A DNA stretch of 64,000 nt from Leisingera sp. ANG1. Lineage in GTDB: Bacteria > Pseudomonadota > Alphaproteobacteria > Rhodobacterales > Rhodobacteraceae. The stretch lies in assembly GCF_000203975.2 (NCBI RefSeq), contig NZ_AFCF02000002.1, positions 84,430 to 148,429 of the forward strand, in the 5' to 3' direction. The notes under the pieces were generated by a model. It worked only from the letters and a program-made list of their open reading frames with translations. It had not been told where the DNA came from and searched no databases. Positions 1-10,411 of this stretch are shown one piece after another. A program made the position numbers and the translations under genes. Positions within the stretch are counted from its first letter, which is position 1; every line of letters starts with the position of its first letter.

Positions 1-1133
1 TCGGCGCTGGCGAAGCGATCCTGCGCCGCAATGAGAAGATCGGCCGTGAAAGCTACCGCCCGAACGACCGCGTACGCTGCTACATCAAGGACGTGCGCCG
101 CGAGCCGCGCGGCCCGCAGATTTTCCTGTCGCGCACCGCGCCGGAATTCATGGCCGAGCTGTTCAAGATGGAAGTGCCCGAAATCTATGATGGCATTATC
201 GAGATCAAGGCCGTTGCTCGTGACCCTGGGTCGCGCGCCAAGATTGCGGTTATTTCCTATGACGGCTCGATCGACCCGGTTGGTGCCTGTGTCGGTATGC
301 GCGGTTCCCGCGTGCAGGCCGTTGTGAACGAGCTTCAGGGCGAAAAGATCGACATCATTCCGTGGAATGAGGATCAGCCGACCTTCCTGGTGAACGCGCT
401 GCAGCCGGCCGAAGTGTCCAAGGTTGTTCTGGACGAAGAAGCTGGCAAGATCGAAGTTGTGGTGCCGGAAGAGCAGCTGAGCCTGGCCATCGGCCGCCGC
501 GGCCAGAACGTGCGCCTGGCGTCGCAGCTGACCAACCTCGACATCGACATCATGACCGAGGAAGAGGAATCGGCCCGCCGACAGAAGGAATTCGAAGCGC
601 GTACCAAGTTGTTCATGGAAACCCTGGACCTTGACGAATTCTTTGCCCAGCTTCTGGTGTCCGAAGGCTTCACCAATCTGGAAGAAGTTGCCTATGTCGA
701 ACTGGACGAACTGCTGGTGATCGACGGTGTCGATGAAGGCACCGCCGAAGAGCTGCAGGCCCGTGCCCGCGACTTCCTGGAAGCCCAGGCCAAGGCGGCG
801 CTGGACGCGGCGCGCGCTCTGGGTGCCGAAGACAGCCTTATCCAGTTTGAAGGCCTGACCCCGCAGATGGTCGAGGCGCTGGCGAAGGACGACGTGAAAT
901 CGCTGGAAGACTTCGCCACCTGTGCCGATTGGGAACTGGCCGGCGGCTGGACCAATGACGGCGGTGAGCGGGTCAAGGACGACGGCATCCTGGAACCCTT
1001 CGGCATGTCGCTTGAGGAAGCACAGGATCTGGTGATGACCGCGCGCATCATGCTGGGCTGGGTTGATCCTGAAGAGCTGGAAGCGGAAGCAGCTGAAGGC
1101 GAAGAAGCTGGTGAAGAGGAAGGCGAGGCCTGA
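1..1133 (+). CDS. nusA: Transcription termination/antitermination factor NusA (5' truncated)
   Basis: The reading frame is open from base 3 of the window, so the start of the gene lies upstream. NusA binds RNA polymerase and nascent RNA in the cytoplasm and modulates pausing, termination and antitermination. Visible parts are the end of the S1 domain (RPNDRVRCYIKDVRRE), the two KH domains (SRTAPEFMAELFKMEVPEI, then the GMRGSRVQAVV and IGRRGQNVRLASQLT RNA-binding loops), and two C-terminal acidic helical repeats. The protein ends in a Glu/Ala-rich tail, as is usual in alphaproteobacterial NusA. It leads the nusA-ylxR-infB operon and is 26 nt from the next start. Identity is secure; only the N-terminal domain is missing, because of the window edge. 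Confidence 0.97.
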   Translation, partial: GAGEAILRRNEKIGRESYRPNDRVRCYIKDVRREPRGPQIFLSRTAPEFMAELFKMEVPEIYDGIIEIKAVARDPGSRAKIAVISYDGSIDPVGACVGMRGSRVQAVVNELQGEKIDIIPWNEDQPTFLVNALQPAEVSKVVLDEEAGKIEVVVPEEQLSLAIGRRGQNVRLASQLTNLDIDIMTEEEESARRQKEFEARTKLFMETLDLDEFFAQLLVSEGFTNLEEVAYVELDELLVIDGVDEGTAEELQARARDFLEAQAKAALDAARALGAEDSLIQFEGLTPQMVEALAKDDVKSLEDFATCADWELAGGWTNDGGERVKDDGILEPFGMSLEEAQDLVMTARIMLGWVDPEELEAEAAEGEEAGEEEGEA

Positions 1134-1159
1134 TTTCGGGCCTTGCACAGGAGACCTGC

Positions 1160-1780
1160 ATGACACGCGGCGGCACAACAAAAGACCGGACCGGCGAAAG
1201 CGAACGCAAATGCATCGCGACCGGCGAGTCCCAGCCTAAACAGGGCCTCATCCGATTTGTGATGGGGCCTGACGGGCAGGTTGTGCCAGATGTGATGGGC
1301 AAGCTGCCCGGCCGCGGTGTCTATGTCGCCTCCAGCCGGGAGGCTCTGGCTGCAGCAGTCAAAAAAAAGCTGTTTGCCCGCGGTTTCAAGGCGCAGGTGC
1401 AGGTGCCGGATGAGCTGGTACAGGAAGTCGAGCGGCAGGTAGTCCGCCGCCTGATCGAACTGATCAGCCTGGCGCGCAAATCGGGCGACGCAGTGTCCGG
1501 GTTTGAGCGGGTCAAGGATTGGCTGGCCAAGGAAGAGGCCCGGGTGCTGATCCAGGCTTCTGACGGATCCGGGCGCGGGAAGTCGAAGCTGAGCACGCCC
1601 TACAAGGGCAAATTCATCGGCTGCCTCACGGCGGACGAGCTGGGAATGGCATTTGGGCGCCAAACTGCGATCCATGCCGCCCTCGCCTCTGGCGGACTCA
1701 GCAAACGTGTTGTAGATGAGGCGCAACGACTGCAAGGTTTGCGCGAAATGGTGGGCGGCAACGGCCGCACGGAAGGATAA
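1160..1780 (+). CDS. YlxR (DUF448)/L7Ae-like fusion, RNA-binding protein
   Basis: A 206-residue protein. Residues about 10-85 match the YlxR/DUF448 fold, with the motif [19 protein letters not shown] and the later GRGVYV loop. Residues about 95-190 look like an L7Ae/YlxQ-type RNA-binding domain ([18 protein letters not shown], then an alternating hydrophobic strand with VLIQASDGS). In many bacteria these are two small genes between nusA and infB; the single fused protein is common in alphaproteobacteria. It probably binds structured RNA or ribosomal RNA, but its role is not firmly established. It sits 26 nt after nusA and 8 nt before infB, so it is cotranscribed and likely translationally coupled to infB. 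Confidence 0.9.
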   Translation: MTRGGTTKDRTGESERKCIATGESQPKQGLIRFVMGPDGQVVPDVMGKLPGRGVYVASSREALAAAVKKKLFARGFKAQVQVPDELVQEVERQVVRRLIELISLARKSGDAVSGFERVKDWLAKEEARVLIQASDGSGRGKSKLSTPYKGKFIGCLTADELGMAFGRQTAIHAALASGGLSKRVVDEAQRLQGLREMVGGNGRTEG

Positions 1781-1788
1781 GTAGCTTT

Positions 1789-4266
1789 ATGAGCGATAGT
1801 GACGGCAAAAAGACACTGGGTCTGCGTGGGGGTTCCCGTCCGGGGAACGTGAAACAAAGTTTCAGCCATGGACGGACCAAGAATGTCGTGGTGGAAACCA
1901 AGCGCAAACGCGTTGTGGTTCCCAAGCCGGGTGCGGCCAAGGGGGGCAGCGGCGCTGCACCTTCCACATCCGGATCGCGCCGGCCAGCCGGCATCAGCGA
2001 CGCGGAAATGGAGCGCCGCCTGAAGGCACTGCAGGCTGCAAAAGCCCGCGAAGCTGAGGAAGCCGCGCAGCGCGAAGCCGAAGAAAAGGCCCGCGCTGAA
2101 GAGCGTGAGCGCCGCCGGGCCGAGGCTGAAGCCAAGGAACGCGAGCAGCGCGAAGCGGAAGAACGCGCGCGTGCTAAAGCCGAAGAAGAAGAGCGTCAGC
2201 GTATTGCAGCCGAAGAAGCCGCGAAGCGTGCTGCAGCCGCGCCGGCACCGGAAGCCGCGAAAGCTGAGCGTGCTGCGCCGAACAAGCCTGCCCCTGCTGC
2301 AACACCGCGCAAATCCGAACGCGAGCGCGAGCAACGCCCGTCCCGCGGCAAGGGCCGTGACGACAACCGCCGCTCCGGCAAGCTGACTCTGGGCCAGGCA
2401 ACTGGCGGTGAAGGTAACCGCCAGCGCTCGATGGCAGCCATGAAGCGTAAGCAGGAACGTGCGCGGCAGAAGGCCATGGGAGGCTCGGTCGAGCGTGAAA
2501 AGGTTGTGCGTGACGTGCAGCTGCCGGAAACCATTGTGGTGTCCGAGCTGGCGAACCGTATGGCTGAACGCGTTGCAGATGTGGTGAAATCGCTCATGCA
2601 GATGGGTATGATGGTCACCCAGAACCAGTCGATCGACGCCGATACCGCGGAGCTGATCATCGAGGAATTCGGCCACAAGGTAACCCGTGTTTCCGATGCT
2701 GACGTCGAGGACGTGATCAAGGAAGTCGAGGACAAGGAAGACGACCTGAAGCCGCGTCCTCCGGTCATCACCATCATGGGTCACGTCGACCATGGCAAGA
2801 CATCGCTGCTGGACGCTATCCGAGATGCGCGTGTTGTGGCAGGCGAGGCGGGCGGTATTACCCAGCACATTGGCGCCTATCAGGTGACCACCGAAAGCGG
2901 CACGGTGCTGAGCTTCCTGGACACCCCTGGCCACGCGGCCTTTACTTCGATGCGCTCCCGCGGCGCGCAGGTGACGGATATCGTGGTTCTGGTTGTGGCT
3001 GCGGATGACGCGGTGATGCCGCAGACCGTCGAAGCCATCAACCACGCCAAGGCTGCGCAGGTTCCGATGATCGTGGCGATCAACAAGATCGACAAGCCGG
3101 CAGCCGATCCGACGAGGGTCCGCACCGACCTGCTGCAGCACGAGGTGATCGTGGAGCAGATGTCAGGTGAAGTGCAGGACGTCGAAGTTTCCGCCGTTAC
3201 CGGACAGGGCTTGGATGAACTGCTGGAAGCCATTGCGCTGCAAGCGGAAATCCTGGAACTGAAAGCCAACCCCGACCGCGCTGCCCAAGGCGCCGTGATC
3301 GAGGCGCAGCTGGACGTGGGCCGTGGCCCGGTTGCCACCGTTCTGGTTCAGAACGGCACCCTGCGCCAGGGCGACATCTTTGTTGTGGGTGAGCAGTACG
3401 GCAAGGTCCGTGCGCTGATCAACGACAAGGGTGAGCGCGTGCAGGAAGCCGGTCCTTCGGTCCCGGTCGAGGTCCTTGGCCTCAACGGCACCCCGGAAGC
3501 GGGTGACGTTCTGAACGTGACGGAGACCGAAGCGCAGGCGCGCGAGATCGCCGCCTACCGCGAGCAGGCCGCCAAGGACAAGCGCGCCGCAGCTGGTGCT
3601 GCGACCACGCTGGAGCAGCTGATGGCCAAGGCAAAGGAAGACGAAAACGTCTCCGAACTGCCAATCCTGGTCAAGGCCGACGTGCAAGGTTCCGCCGAAG
3701 CCATCGTGCAAGCGATGGAGAAGATCGGCAACGACGAGGTACGTGTGCGCGTGTTGCATTCTGGTGTTGGTGCGATCACTGAAACCGATGTGGGCCTGGC
3801 CGAAGCCTCTGGTGCGCCGATTATGGGCTTCAACGTCCGTGCCAATGCTTCGGCCCGCAACACTGCAAACCAGAAGGGTGTGGAGATCCGCTATTACTCG
3901 GTGATCTATGACCTGGTGGACGATGTGAAAGCGGCGGCTTCCGGCCTGCTGTCTGCCGAAATCCGCGAGAACTTTATCGGTTACGCTCAGATCAAGGAAG
4001 TCTTCAAGGTTACCGGTGTTGGCAAGGTTGCCGGCTGTCTGGTTACCGAAGGTGTCGCCCGCCGTTCGGCTGGCGTGCGTCTGCTGCGCGACAACGTGGT
4101 GATCCACGAAGGCACGCTGAAGACCCTGAAGCGCTTCAAGGACGAAGTGTCCGAGGTTCAGTCCGGCCAGGAATGCGGTATGGCGTTCGAAAACTACGAC
4201 GATATCCGCCCGAACGATGTGATCGAGATCTTCGAACGCGAAGAAGTCACGCGTACGTTGGATTGA
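1789..4266 (+). CDS. infB: Translation initiation factor IF-2
   Basis: An 825-residue GTPase that delivers initiator fMet-tRNA to the 30S subunit and promotes subunit joining. Residues about 1-230 form the variable N-terminal region, rich in Ala, Glu, Arg and Lys and probably a charged coiled coil (many [18 protein letters not shown] stretches). An IF2_N-type domain precedes the G domain. The G1 motif [12 protein letters not shown] lies at about residues 331-342, followed by the G3 motif DTPGHAAF and the G4 motif NKIDK. Domain II and the C-terminal fMet-tRNA-binding domain follow, ending [11 protein letters not shown]. The ATG at 1789 is preceded by AAGGATAAG. It is the last gene of the nusA operon and is followed by two strong hairpins. 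Confidence 0.98.
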   Translation: MSDSDGKKTLGLRGGSRPGNVKQSFSHGRTKNVVVETKRKRVVVPKPGAAKGGSGAAPSTSGSRRPAGISDAEMERRLKALQAAKAREAEEAAQREAEEKARAEERERRRAEAEAKEREQREAEERARAKAEEEERQRIAAEEAAKRAAAAPAPEAAKAERAAPNKPAPAATPRKSEREREQRPSRGKGRDDNRRSGKLTLGQATGGEGNRQRSMAAMKRKQERARQKAMGGSVEREKVVRDVQLPETIVVSELANRMAERVADVVKSLMQMGMMVTQNQSIDADTAELIIEEFGHKVTRVSDADVEDVIKEVEDKEDDLKPRPPVITIMGHVDHGKTSLLDAIRDARVVAGEAGGITQHIGAYQVTTESGTVLSFLDTPGHAAFTSMRSRGAQVTDIVVLVVAADDAVMPQTVEAINHAKAAQVPMIVAINKIDKPAADPTRVRTDLLQHEVIVEQMSGEVQDVEVSAVTGQGLDELLEAIALQAEILELKANPDRAAQGAVIEAQLDVGRGPVATVLVQNGTLRQGDIFVVGEQYGKVRALINDKGERVQEAGPSVPVEVLGLNGTPEAGDVLNVTETEAQAREIAAYREQAAKDKRAAAGAATTLEQLMAKAKEDENVSELPILVKADVQGSAEAIVQAMEKIGNDEVRVRVLHSGVGAITETDVGLAEASGAPIMGFNVRANASARNTANQKGVEIRYYSVIYDLVDDVKAAASGLLSAEIRENFIGYAQIKEVFKVTGVGKVAGCLVTEGVARRSAGVRLLRDNVVIHEGTLKTLKRFKDEVSEVQSGQECGMAFENYDDIRPNDVIEIFEREEVTRTLD

Positions 4267-4290
4267 TAGCTGCGGAAAACGGAATAAATG

Positions 4291-4325
4291 AGGGCTCTGG
4301 TTAGTAACCGGGGCCCTTATTTTCT
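4291..4325 (+). terminator. Rho-independent terminator of the nusA-infB operon
   Basis: A 12-bp stem (4291-4302 with 4306-4317, with G-T wobbles) closes a 3-nt loop and is followed by ATTTTCTT. It begins 24 nt after the infB stop. Confidence 0.8.
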
Positions 4326-4356
4326 TACTCGGGTCACTAAGGTGTTCGCAGGAATA

Positions 4357-4382
4357 AAAGGGCAGCCTTGCAGCTGCCCTTT
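4357..4382. terminator. Second hairpin, perfect 10-bp inverted repeat
   Basis: AAAGGGCAGC at 4357-4366 and its perfect complement at 4373-4382 enclose a 6-nt loop. The A-rich left arm and T-rich right arm would allow termination in either direction, so it may back up the infB terminator and stop minus-strand transcripts coming from mutT. Confidence 0.6.
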
Positions 4383-4742
4383 GCGGCGTTGCCTGGCATG
4401 TGTGAGTGGCGGCTCAGGCAGAGGGGGTTACCGGGTGGCCCTTGTATGTTTTGCTACCGACCTGCACCGCTATTTTCCCATCTGGGAATGCCCGTATGAA
4501 TATGCCCTGAACCAGTGAAAAACTTCCAACCGCGATAGTTCTTAGCATGATCGCCTCATAATCCGCTGTAGTACAGCCTACTGAGTTGGTTTGCTTTTTC
4601 AGGTTTGACCAGAATGGTTAACAAAAAGTTCACACGTATTGCCGAGGCGCAGTTAAACACCCGGCAAAAATGTGGGATTTGCCATCGAAAGCGTGGCGTG
4701 TGACGGCTCTGGTGTTACCACTGTGCCGTAGCGTCTTTCGCT
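4383..4742. other. Intergenic region between infB terminators and mutT
   Basis: About 360 nt between two convergent operons. Short open frames here lack a ribosome-binding site and any recognisable motif. I see no RNA gene. Confidence 0.5.
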
Positions 4743-5141
4743 TTAGAGCCAGTCGCGCAGGATTGGGATAAGCGGAATATCAGCTGGCGGCATCGCAAAA
4801 TCGCGAAGGTCCTGCGGGCGGACCCACTTTAAGGTTTGACCTTCCTTTGCCTGTGGAATGCCCTCCCATTTTCGGCAAGCAAACAGCGGCATCAGCAAGT
4901 GGAAATCCGCATAGGAATGGCTGGCAAAGGTAAGCGGAGCCAGGCAGGAGGCCCAGGTATCAATGCCCAGCTCCTCGTGCAACTCGCGGATCAGTGCGGC
5001 CTCCGGTGTTTCACCCGGCTCGATCTTGCCGCCAGGAAACTCCCAAAGGCCAGCCATGGACTTGCCTTCCGGCCGCTGCGCAAGAAGCACGCGTCCATCC
5101 GCATCGATGAGCGCAACCGCGGAAACCAGAACTGTTTTCAT
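4743..5141 (-). CDS. mutT: Nudix hydrolase, MutT-type 8-oxo-dGTP diphosphatase
   Basis: A 132-residue protein that hydrolyses oxidised nucleoside triphosphates (8-oxo-dGTP) and so prevents A:T to C:G transversions. The Nudix box is complete: GGKIEPGETPEAALIRELHE followed by ELG, at about residues 37-59, with the REXXEE glutamates that bind magnesium. The N-terminus (VSAVALIDADGRVLLAQRPEG) and the C-terminal tryptophan-containing strand match MutT. I place the start at the ATG at 5141 rather than at an upstream in-frame codon, because that ATG overlaps the argJ stop as ATGA. This overlap indicates translational coupling in the parvulin-argJ-mutT operon. Confidence 0.92.
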   Translation of the reverse strand: MKTVLVSAVALIDADGRVLLAQRPEGKSMAGLWEFPGGKIEPGETPEAALIRELHEELGIDTWASCLAPLTFASHSYADFHLLMPLFACRKWEGIPQAKEGQTLKWVRPQDLRDFAMPPADIPLIPILRDWL

Positions 5142-6364
5142 GACCGGTAATCCGCGTTGATTGAGATGTACTGATGGGTGAGATCGCAAGTCCAAACGGT
5201 TGCTGAGCCGCTGCCGAGGCCAAGATCGACCTTTATGGTGATTTCCTGCTTCTTCATCTCCGCCGCGCCTAGCTCCTCATTGTAGCCCGGCGAGACCCAG
5301 CCCTTTTCAGCAACTAGAACATCGCCAAAGCGAATCGACAGAAGATCGCGGTCTGCGGCAGCGCCGGATTTACCGATTGCCATCACTACTCGGCCCCAGT
5401 TGGGATCCTCTCCGGCTATAGCGGTTTTTACCAAGGGCGAGTTGGCAATTGCCATTCCATGTACTTTGGCATCCGGATCCGAAGCCGCGCCTGTGACCTG
5501 AATTTCCACGAACTTTGTGGCGCCTTCACCGTCTCGTACGACCTGGTGCGACAGGTCTAGCATGACCCGTTCCAGTCCAGCCGCAAACTCGGCATTGCCG
5601 GTTGCGTCCACGCCAGAAGCGCCAGTAGCACAGAGCATCAGGCTGTCTGAAGTGGAGGTGTCGCTGTCCACTGTGATGCAATTGAAGCTCCGGTCGCAAA
5701 TCGCGGCCAGCTGAGCTTGCAGCGCTGCCTGTTCAACCTTTGCGTCAGTGAAGATGTAGACCAGCATTGTCGCCATGTCCGGTGCAATCATGCCGGAGCC
5801 CTTGGCAATACCGGCTATTTTGACCGTTTTACCGTCTATGCCAACGGTGGCGCAGGAGCCCTTGGCAAAGGTGTCAGTGGTCATAATGGCTTTGGCGGCA
5901 CCTTCCAGTGCGGTTTCATCAACGGAGTTGTGCAATTCGCTGATCTTGGCAACGATCCTGTCATGGGGCAGTGGTTCGCCAATCACACCGGTGGAGGCGG
6001 TAAAGACCCTTTCTGCCGGAATGCCTGTTCGAGCAGCCACAGCCGAAGTTATCTCCGCAACCGAAGTTTGGCCGTAATGGCCTGTGAAGGCGTTGGAGTT
6101 GCCCGAGTTCACCAAAATTGCCGCGCCTGCGTTTGTTGCGCCACCCAGCTTGGCCTGGCAATCCAACACTGGCGCAGAACGGGTCTTGGACCGTGTAAAG
6201 ACACCAGCGACGGATGTCCCTGGCTCCATGACTGCTAGCATCACGTCTGTACGGCCTTGGTATTTGACTCCGGCAGCTGCGGACGCAAATCGCACACCCT
6301 TGATCACGGGAAGGTCGGGAAAGCTGGCAGGCGCCAGCGGCGAAACGGGCATGGATTTGGCCAT
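5138..6364 (-). CDS. argJ: Bifunctional glutamate N-acetyltransferase / ornithine acetyltransferase ArgJ
   Basis: A 408-residue enzyme of arginine biosynthesis. It transfers the acetyl group from N-acetylornithine to glutamate and, in bifunctional forms, also makes N-acetylglutamate from acetyl-CoA. Landmarks are VNSGNSNAFTG, TASTGVIGEPLP, and the KGSGMIAPDMATML segment that holds the Ala-Thr self-cleavage site producing alpha and beta chains, with Thr as nucleophile. The C-terminus YISINADYRS is typical. The ATG at 6364 is chosen over a TTG two codons upstream; the stop of the upstream parvulin gene is at 6367-6369, so the genes nearly abut. It is the middle gene of a three-gene operon that ends with mutT. 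Confidence 0.96.
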   Translation of the reverse strand: MAKSMPVSPLAPASFPDLPVIKGVRFASAAAGVKYQGRTDVMLAVMEPGTSVAGVFTRSKTRSAPVLDCQAKLGGATNAGAAILVNSGNSNAFTGHYGQTSVAEITSAVAARTGIPAERVFTASTGVIGEPLPHDRIVAKISELHNSVDETALEGAAKAIMTTDTFAKGSCATVGIDGKTVKIAGIAKGSGMIAPDMATMLVYIFTDAKVEQAALQAQLAAICDRSFNCITVDSDTSTSDSLMLCATGASGVDATGNAEFAAGLERVMLDLSHQVVRDGEGATKFVEIQVTGAASDPDAKVHGMAIANSPLVKTAIAGEDPNWGRVVMAIGKSGAAADRDLLSIRFGDVLVAEKGWVSPGYNEELGAAEMKKQEITIKVDLGLGSGSATVWTCDLTHQYISINADYRS

Positions 6365-6366
6365 GA

Positions 6367-7218
6367 TCAATTCCTAACCAGGCTAAGGTCTTTGAGAATG
6401 GCCGGGTCCAAATCCTCGATCTCAGGCCGTTCGATTTCTGCGGCAGCTGTCAGTTCGTTCACCCGGTCCTCAACCGCTTTCTGGCGCAGTTCACCGGCCA
6501 GTTCGGCACGCACTTCTTCGAACTCGGGCGCTTCCGTTTTGCGGCGCTGGTTGAGCAGGATAATATGCCAGCCGAACTGTGTCTGGACCGGACCGGAGAC
6601 CTCGCCCGAACGCAGTTTCAGGACAGCCTGTTCGAACTCCGGCACCATGCGGCCGGTGGTGAACCAACCTAGATCGCCTCCATTGGGGCCGGAAGGTCCG
6701 GTGGAGCGTTCCTTGGCCAGGGTGGCAAAATCAGCGCCTGCGTCCAGCTCAGCCTTTACGTCCAGTGCGTCCTCTTCACTTTCGACCAGGATATGGGCCG
6801 CATGAAACTCGTCACCGCCTTCACCGGTGGAGTATTTCTCGTCATAGGCTGCCCGCAGCTGGTCCTCGCCGCTGGCTCTGTCCATGACCGTTTCGATCAC
6901 ATCCGCTGCCAGCATCGCGCGTTCCTCGTTTTCAACTGCAAGCTCGACGTAGTGGGGCACTTCGCCACGTAGTTGCTGTTTAAGCGCGGTCTGCTGGACA
7001 AGCTGGTCGAGAATAGCGTTGTAGAGCACCTCGTCGGGCAGTTGTTTGTACTGCTCCGGCAAATTTTCGCGCGCCATGACCATGTGGCCGATGGTGATTT
7101 CTTCACCGTTGACGGAGGCAACCACTGTATTGGCGTGCGGCGCTGCTGATACGGCTAGCGGCAGCGCAGCACTGGCGGCAACCGCCATACCGCGCAGAAA
7201 TGTGAGACCTTTACGCAT
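6367..7218 (-). CDS. Periplasmic parvulin-type peptidyl-prolyl cis-trans isomerase (PpiC/SurA-like)
   Basis: A 283-residue precursor. A signal peptide is visible at residues 1 to about 28 (MRKGLTFLRGMAVAASAALP, then AVSA). A SurA_N-like helical region follows (VNGEEITIGHMVMAR). The parvulin rotamase domain lies at about residues 135-225, with HAAHILVESEEDA, STGPSGPNGGDLGWF and FGWHIILL. It should help fold secreted and outer-membrane proteins. The frame stays open upstream to 7686, but the ATG at 7218 is followed directly by a good signal peptide and preceded by AGGAAGGTTTC, so I use it. It is divergent from secA and heads an operon with argJ and mutT, an arrangement seen widely in Rhodobacteraceae. 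Confidence 0.93.
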   Translation of the reverse strand: MRKGLTFLRGMAVAASAALPLAVSAAPHANTVVASVNGEEITIGHMVMARENLPEQYKQLPDEVLYNAILDQLVQQTALKQQLRGEVPHYVELAVENEERAMLAADVIETVMDRASGEDQLRAAYDEKYSTGEGGDEFHAAHILVESEEDALDVKAELDAGADFATLAKERSTGPSGPNGGDLGWFTTGRMVPEFEQAVLKLRSGEVSGPVQTQFGWHIILLNQRRKTEAPEFEEVRAELAGELRQKAVEDRVNELTAAAEIERPEIEDLDPAILKDLSLVRN

Positions 7219-7395
7219 TGAAACCTTCCTATTCCCCGGCCGCAAGGGGCCGTGCCGTTGACACTCTATACCCTGCCGCTTACATCGCCTTGAGGCCATT
7301 GGCAGGACCGTCTTTGCACCATTGTTTATGGGTTGCGGACACGGCGGGCAAGCCTGCCCGATGCAAAGGCCGGACATAGGATCGCTGGAGAAGAT

Positions 7396-10095
7396 ATGCT
7401 GGGTTTCGGAACACTCGCCAAAAAGGTTTTCGGCACGCCGAACGACCGTAAAGTCAAGGCGACACGGCCGCTGATTGCGCAGATCAACGGGCTGGAAGAT
7501 GAGTTCGCGAAGCTCAGCGATGATGGGCTGATTGCTAAGACCGAAGAACTTCGCAAACGGGCGCTGGACGGTGAAAGCCTGGACGCGCTGCTGCCCGAAG
7601 CCTTTGCCAATGTGCGTGAGGCCGCAAAGCGGGCCCTGGGCCTGCGTGCCTTTGACACCCAGCTGATGGGCGGAGTCTTTCTCCATCAGGGTAACATTTC
7701 CGAGATGAAGACGGGCGAGGGTAAGACACTAGTGGCGACCTTCCCGGCTTACCTGAACGCGCTGACCGGCAAGGGCGTGCACGTGGTTACTGTGAACGAA
7801 TACCTGGCCAAGCGCGACAGCGAATGGATGGGCAAGGTGTTTGCTCAGTTGGGTATGACCACCGGCGTGATCTGGTCGGGCCAGCCCGATGCTGAGAAGA
7901 TGGCCGCCTATCAAAGCGACGTCACCTATGCGACGAACAACGAGCTGGGTTTCGACTACCTGCGCGATAACATGAAACCTTCGCTGGATCAGGTGTTCCA
8001 AAAGCAGCACAACTTTGCGATCGTCGACGAGGTGGATTCAATTCTGATCGACGAGGCCCGCACCCCGCTGATCATCTCCGGTCCGGCAGAGGACCGTTCG
8101 GAGCTGTACTCTACCATCGACAAAGTGATTCCGCTGCTGGCGGAAGACCACTATGAGATCGACGAGAAGACACGCGGCGTGACCTTCACGGAGGATGGCA
8201 ACGAATATCTGGAACAGGTCCTGCGTGAGCATGGGCTGCTGGAGTCTGAGGCGTCGCTATACGACCCCGAAAGCACCACAGTGGTGCACCACGTGAATCA
8301 GGCGCTGCGTGCACACAAGCTGTTCCAAAGGGACAAGGACTATATCGTCCGCGACGGCCAGGTGGTTCTGATCGACGAATTCACCGGCCGGATGATGCCG
8401 GGCCGCCGATTGTCCGAAGGCCTGCATCAGGCCATCGAAGCCAAGGAAGACGTTCAGATCCAGCCGGAGAACACCACGTTGGCCTCCGTCACCTTCCAGA
8501 ACTACTTCCGTCTCTATGAAAAGCTGTCCGGTATGACCGGCACGGCGATGACCGAGGCTGAGGAATTTGCCGAAATTTATGGTCTTGGTGTGGTAGAAGT
8601 GCCGACCAACCGACCGATTGCCCGGGCAGACGAGGACGATCAAGTCTACCGCACCGCCCGTGAAAAATACGAAGCGATGATCAAGGAAGCCACGAAGGCG
8701 CATGAAAAGGGCCAGCCGGTCCTTTTGGGCACCACCTCGATCGAGAAATCTGAACTGCTGAGCCAGATGCTGCAGCAAGAAGGTATTCCGCATAACGTTT
8801 TGAACGCCCGCCACCACGAGCAGGAAGCGCAAATTGTCGCCGATGCCGGCCGCTTTGGCGCGGTGACTATCGCCACCAACATGGCTGGCCGTGGCACCGA
8901 CATTCAGCTCGGCGGCAACGTGGAGATGAAGGTACTGGAGGCGCTGGCGGCAAACCCAGAAGCCGATCCAGCAGAACTGCGTGCGGCTGAAGAAGCCAAA
9001 CACGCGGAAGAGAAGCAAAAGGTGCTGGATGCTGGCGGTCTGTTCGTAATGGCGTCTGAGCGGCACGAAAGCCGCCGCATCGACAATCAGCTGCGCGGCC
9101 GCTCCGGCCGTCAGGGCGACCCGGGTCGCACGCGCTTCTATCTCAGCCTCGAAGACGACCTGATGCGCATCTTCGGTTCCGAGCGTCTGGACAAGCTGCT
9201 GTCGTCTCTGGGCATGAAAGAGGGTGAAGCGATCATCCACCCCTGGGTGAACAAGTCGCTGGAACGCGCTCAGGCCAAAGTCGAGGGCCGCAATTTCGAC
9301 ATGCGCAAAAACGTGTTGAAATTCGACGACGTGATGAACGATCAGCGTAAGGTGATTTTCAAGCAGCGCCGCGAGATCATGGCGGCAGAAGACTTGTCTG
9401 AAATCACCAATGACATGCGCCATGAGGTGATCGACGATCTGCTGGATGTTCACATGCCGCCCAAGACCTATGCTGACCAGTGGGATACACAGGGTTTGCA
9501 GGAACAGGTCCGCGAAATGCTGTCCATTGATGCTCCGGTAGCCGATTGGGCCGCGGAGGAAGGTGTCGACGACGAGCAAATCCGCGAGCGGCTGGTAGAT
9601 GCGTCAGACAAGATGATGGCGGAGAAGGCTGAGGCCTTTGGTCCGGAGAACATGCGGAACATCGAGAAGCAGGTGCTGCTGCAGACCATCGACAAGAAAT
9701 GGCGCGAGCACTTGCTGACGCTGGAGCATCTGCGTTCGGTCGTAGGTTTCCGCGGCTATGCGCAGCGCGATCCCTTGAACGAGTACAAGAACGAAAGCTT
9801 CCAGCTGTTTGAGAGCATGCTTGACAGTTTGCGGGAGGAAGTCTCCCAGCAGCTCAGCCGGGTGCGTCCGATGACTGAGGAAGAGCAGCAGCAGATGCTG
9901 ATGGAGATGGCTGCGCGCCAGGCAGCCATGCAGCAGATGGCTGCACAGGCTTCGGGGGCAGAGGCCCCGGCGGAGGCTGCGGCTCCCGGTTTTGTTGAAG
10001 ATGATCCTTCGACTTGGGGAAATCCTTCGCGCAACGACAAGTGCCCTTGCGGATCCGGCAAGAAGTTCAAGCACTGCCACGGCAGCCTAGCCTAA
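7396..10095 (+). CDS. secA: Preprotein translocase ATPase SecA
   Basis: An 899-residue motor that drives unfolded preproteins through SecYEG. Motifs in order are [13 protein letters not shown] at the N-terminus, Walker [12 protein letters not shown] at about residue 105, the DEAD-like [16 protein letters not shown], the second nucleotide-binding fold ([17 protein letters not shown], and [13 protein letters not shown]), the helical scaffold, and a C-terminal zinc-binding tail [14 protein letters not shown] that contacts SecB. The frame is open from 7333, but the ATG at 7396 is preceded by GGAGAAGAT and starts the conserved N-terminus. It is divergent from the parvulin gene; the shared 177-nt region must hold both promoters. 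Confidence 0.98.
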   Translation: MLGFGTLAKKVFGTPNDRKVKATRPLIAQINGLEDEFAKLSDDGLIAKTEELRKRALDGESLDALLPEAFANVREAAKRALGLRAFDTQLMGGVFLHQGNISEMKTGEGKTLVATFPAYLNALTGKGVHVVTVNEYLAKRDSEWMGKVFAQLGMTTGVIWSGQPDAEKMAAYQSDVTYATNNELGFDYLRDNMKPSLDQVFQKQHNFAIVDEVDSILIDEARTPLIISGPAEDRSELYSTIDKVIPLLAEDHYEIDEKTRGVTFTEDGNEYLEQVLREHGLLESEASLYDPESTTVVHHVNQALRAHKLFQRDKDYIVRDGQVVLIDEFTGRMMPGRRLSEGLHQAIEAKEDVQIQPENTTLASVTFQNYFRLYEKLSGMTGTAMTEAEEFAEIYGLGVVEVPTNRPIARADEDDQVYRTAREKYEAMIKEATKAHEKGQPVLLGTTSIEKSELLSQMLQQEGIPHNVLNARHHEQEAQIVADAGRFGAVTIATNMAGRGTDIQLGGNVEMKVLEALAANPEADPAELRAAEEAKHAEEKQKVLDAGGLFVMASERHESRRIDNQLRGRSGRQGDPGRTRFYLSLEDDLMRIFGSERLDKLLSSLGMKEGEAIIHPWVNKSLERAQAKVEGRNFDMRKNVLKFDDVMNDQRKVIFKQRREIMAAEDLSEITNDMRHEVIDDLLDVHMPPKTYADQWDTQGLQEQVREMLSIDAPVADWAAEEGVDDEQIRERLVDASDKMMAEKAEAFGPENMRNIEKQVLLQTIDKKWREHLLTLEHLRSVVGFRGYAQRDPLNEYKNESFQLFESMLDSLREEVSQQLSRVRPMTEEEQQQMLMEMAARQAAMQQMAAQASGAEAPAEAAAPGFVEDDPSTWGNPSRNDKCPCGSGKKFKHCHGSLA

Positions 10096-10200
10096 CTGAT
10101 ACACTTAAGTCGCCTAGTATCAATTATCGGAGGCACGCTTAGAAGCAAAAGGGGGGGAGTGCCCCTACAGGTTTTCTCAACTTACGGCCTTGGCTTGAAG

Positions 10201-10226
10201 TGGCGCTGCATTTGCGTGCAGCGCCA
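10201..10226 (+). terminator. Perfect 10-bp inverted repeat after secA
   Basis: TGGCGCTGCA at 10201-10210 pairs perfectly with 10217-10226 around a 6-nt loop; TAGCTGTCTTT follows. It lies 105 nt after the secA stop. The T tract is short and displaced, so termination is likely but not certain. The rest of the 316-nt gap to 10412 shows no gene. Confidence 0.55.
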
Positions 10227-10411
10227 TAGCTGTCTTTAAAAGGAGAGACAAGGTCGAGCCGGAACGCCCGCAGCGCAGCTAAGTGCGTCTGTATTGTTTC
10301 CTAGCGAGCAACGAAGATGGGGGAATTGCCGGATTCTCTCCTGTATGCGGCCACAAACTGGCCGTCTTTTCCGGGCAGGCTTCCTCCACCAAGCTGGTTC
10401 AGGAGGTGCCC

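Noticed and set aside
1600..3141. Long minus-strand frame opposite the YlxR fusion and infB
   Set aside because: It is antisense to conserved genes; the Arg/His/Phe-rich product is typical of shadow frames.
8257..9579. 440-codon minus-strand frame opposite secA
   Set aside because: Antisense to secA with no independent signals.
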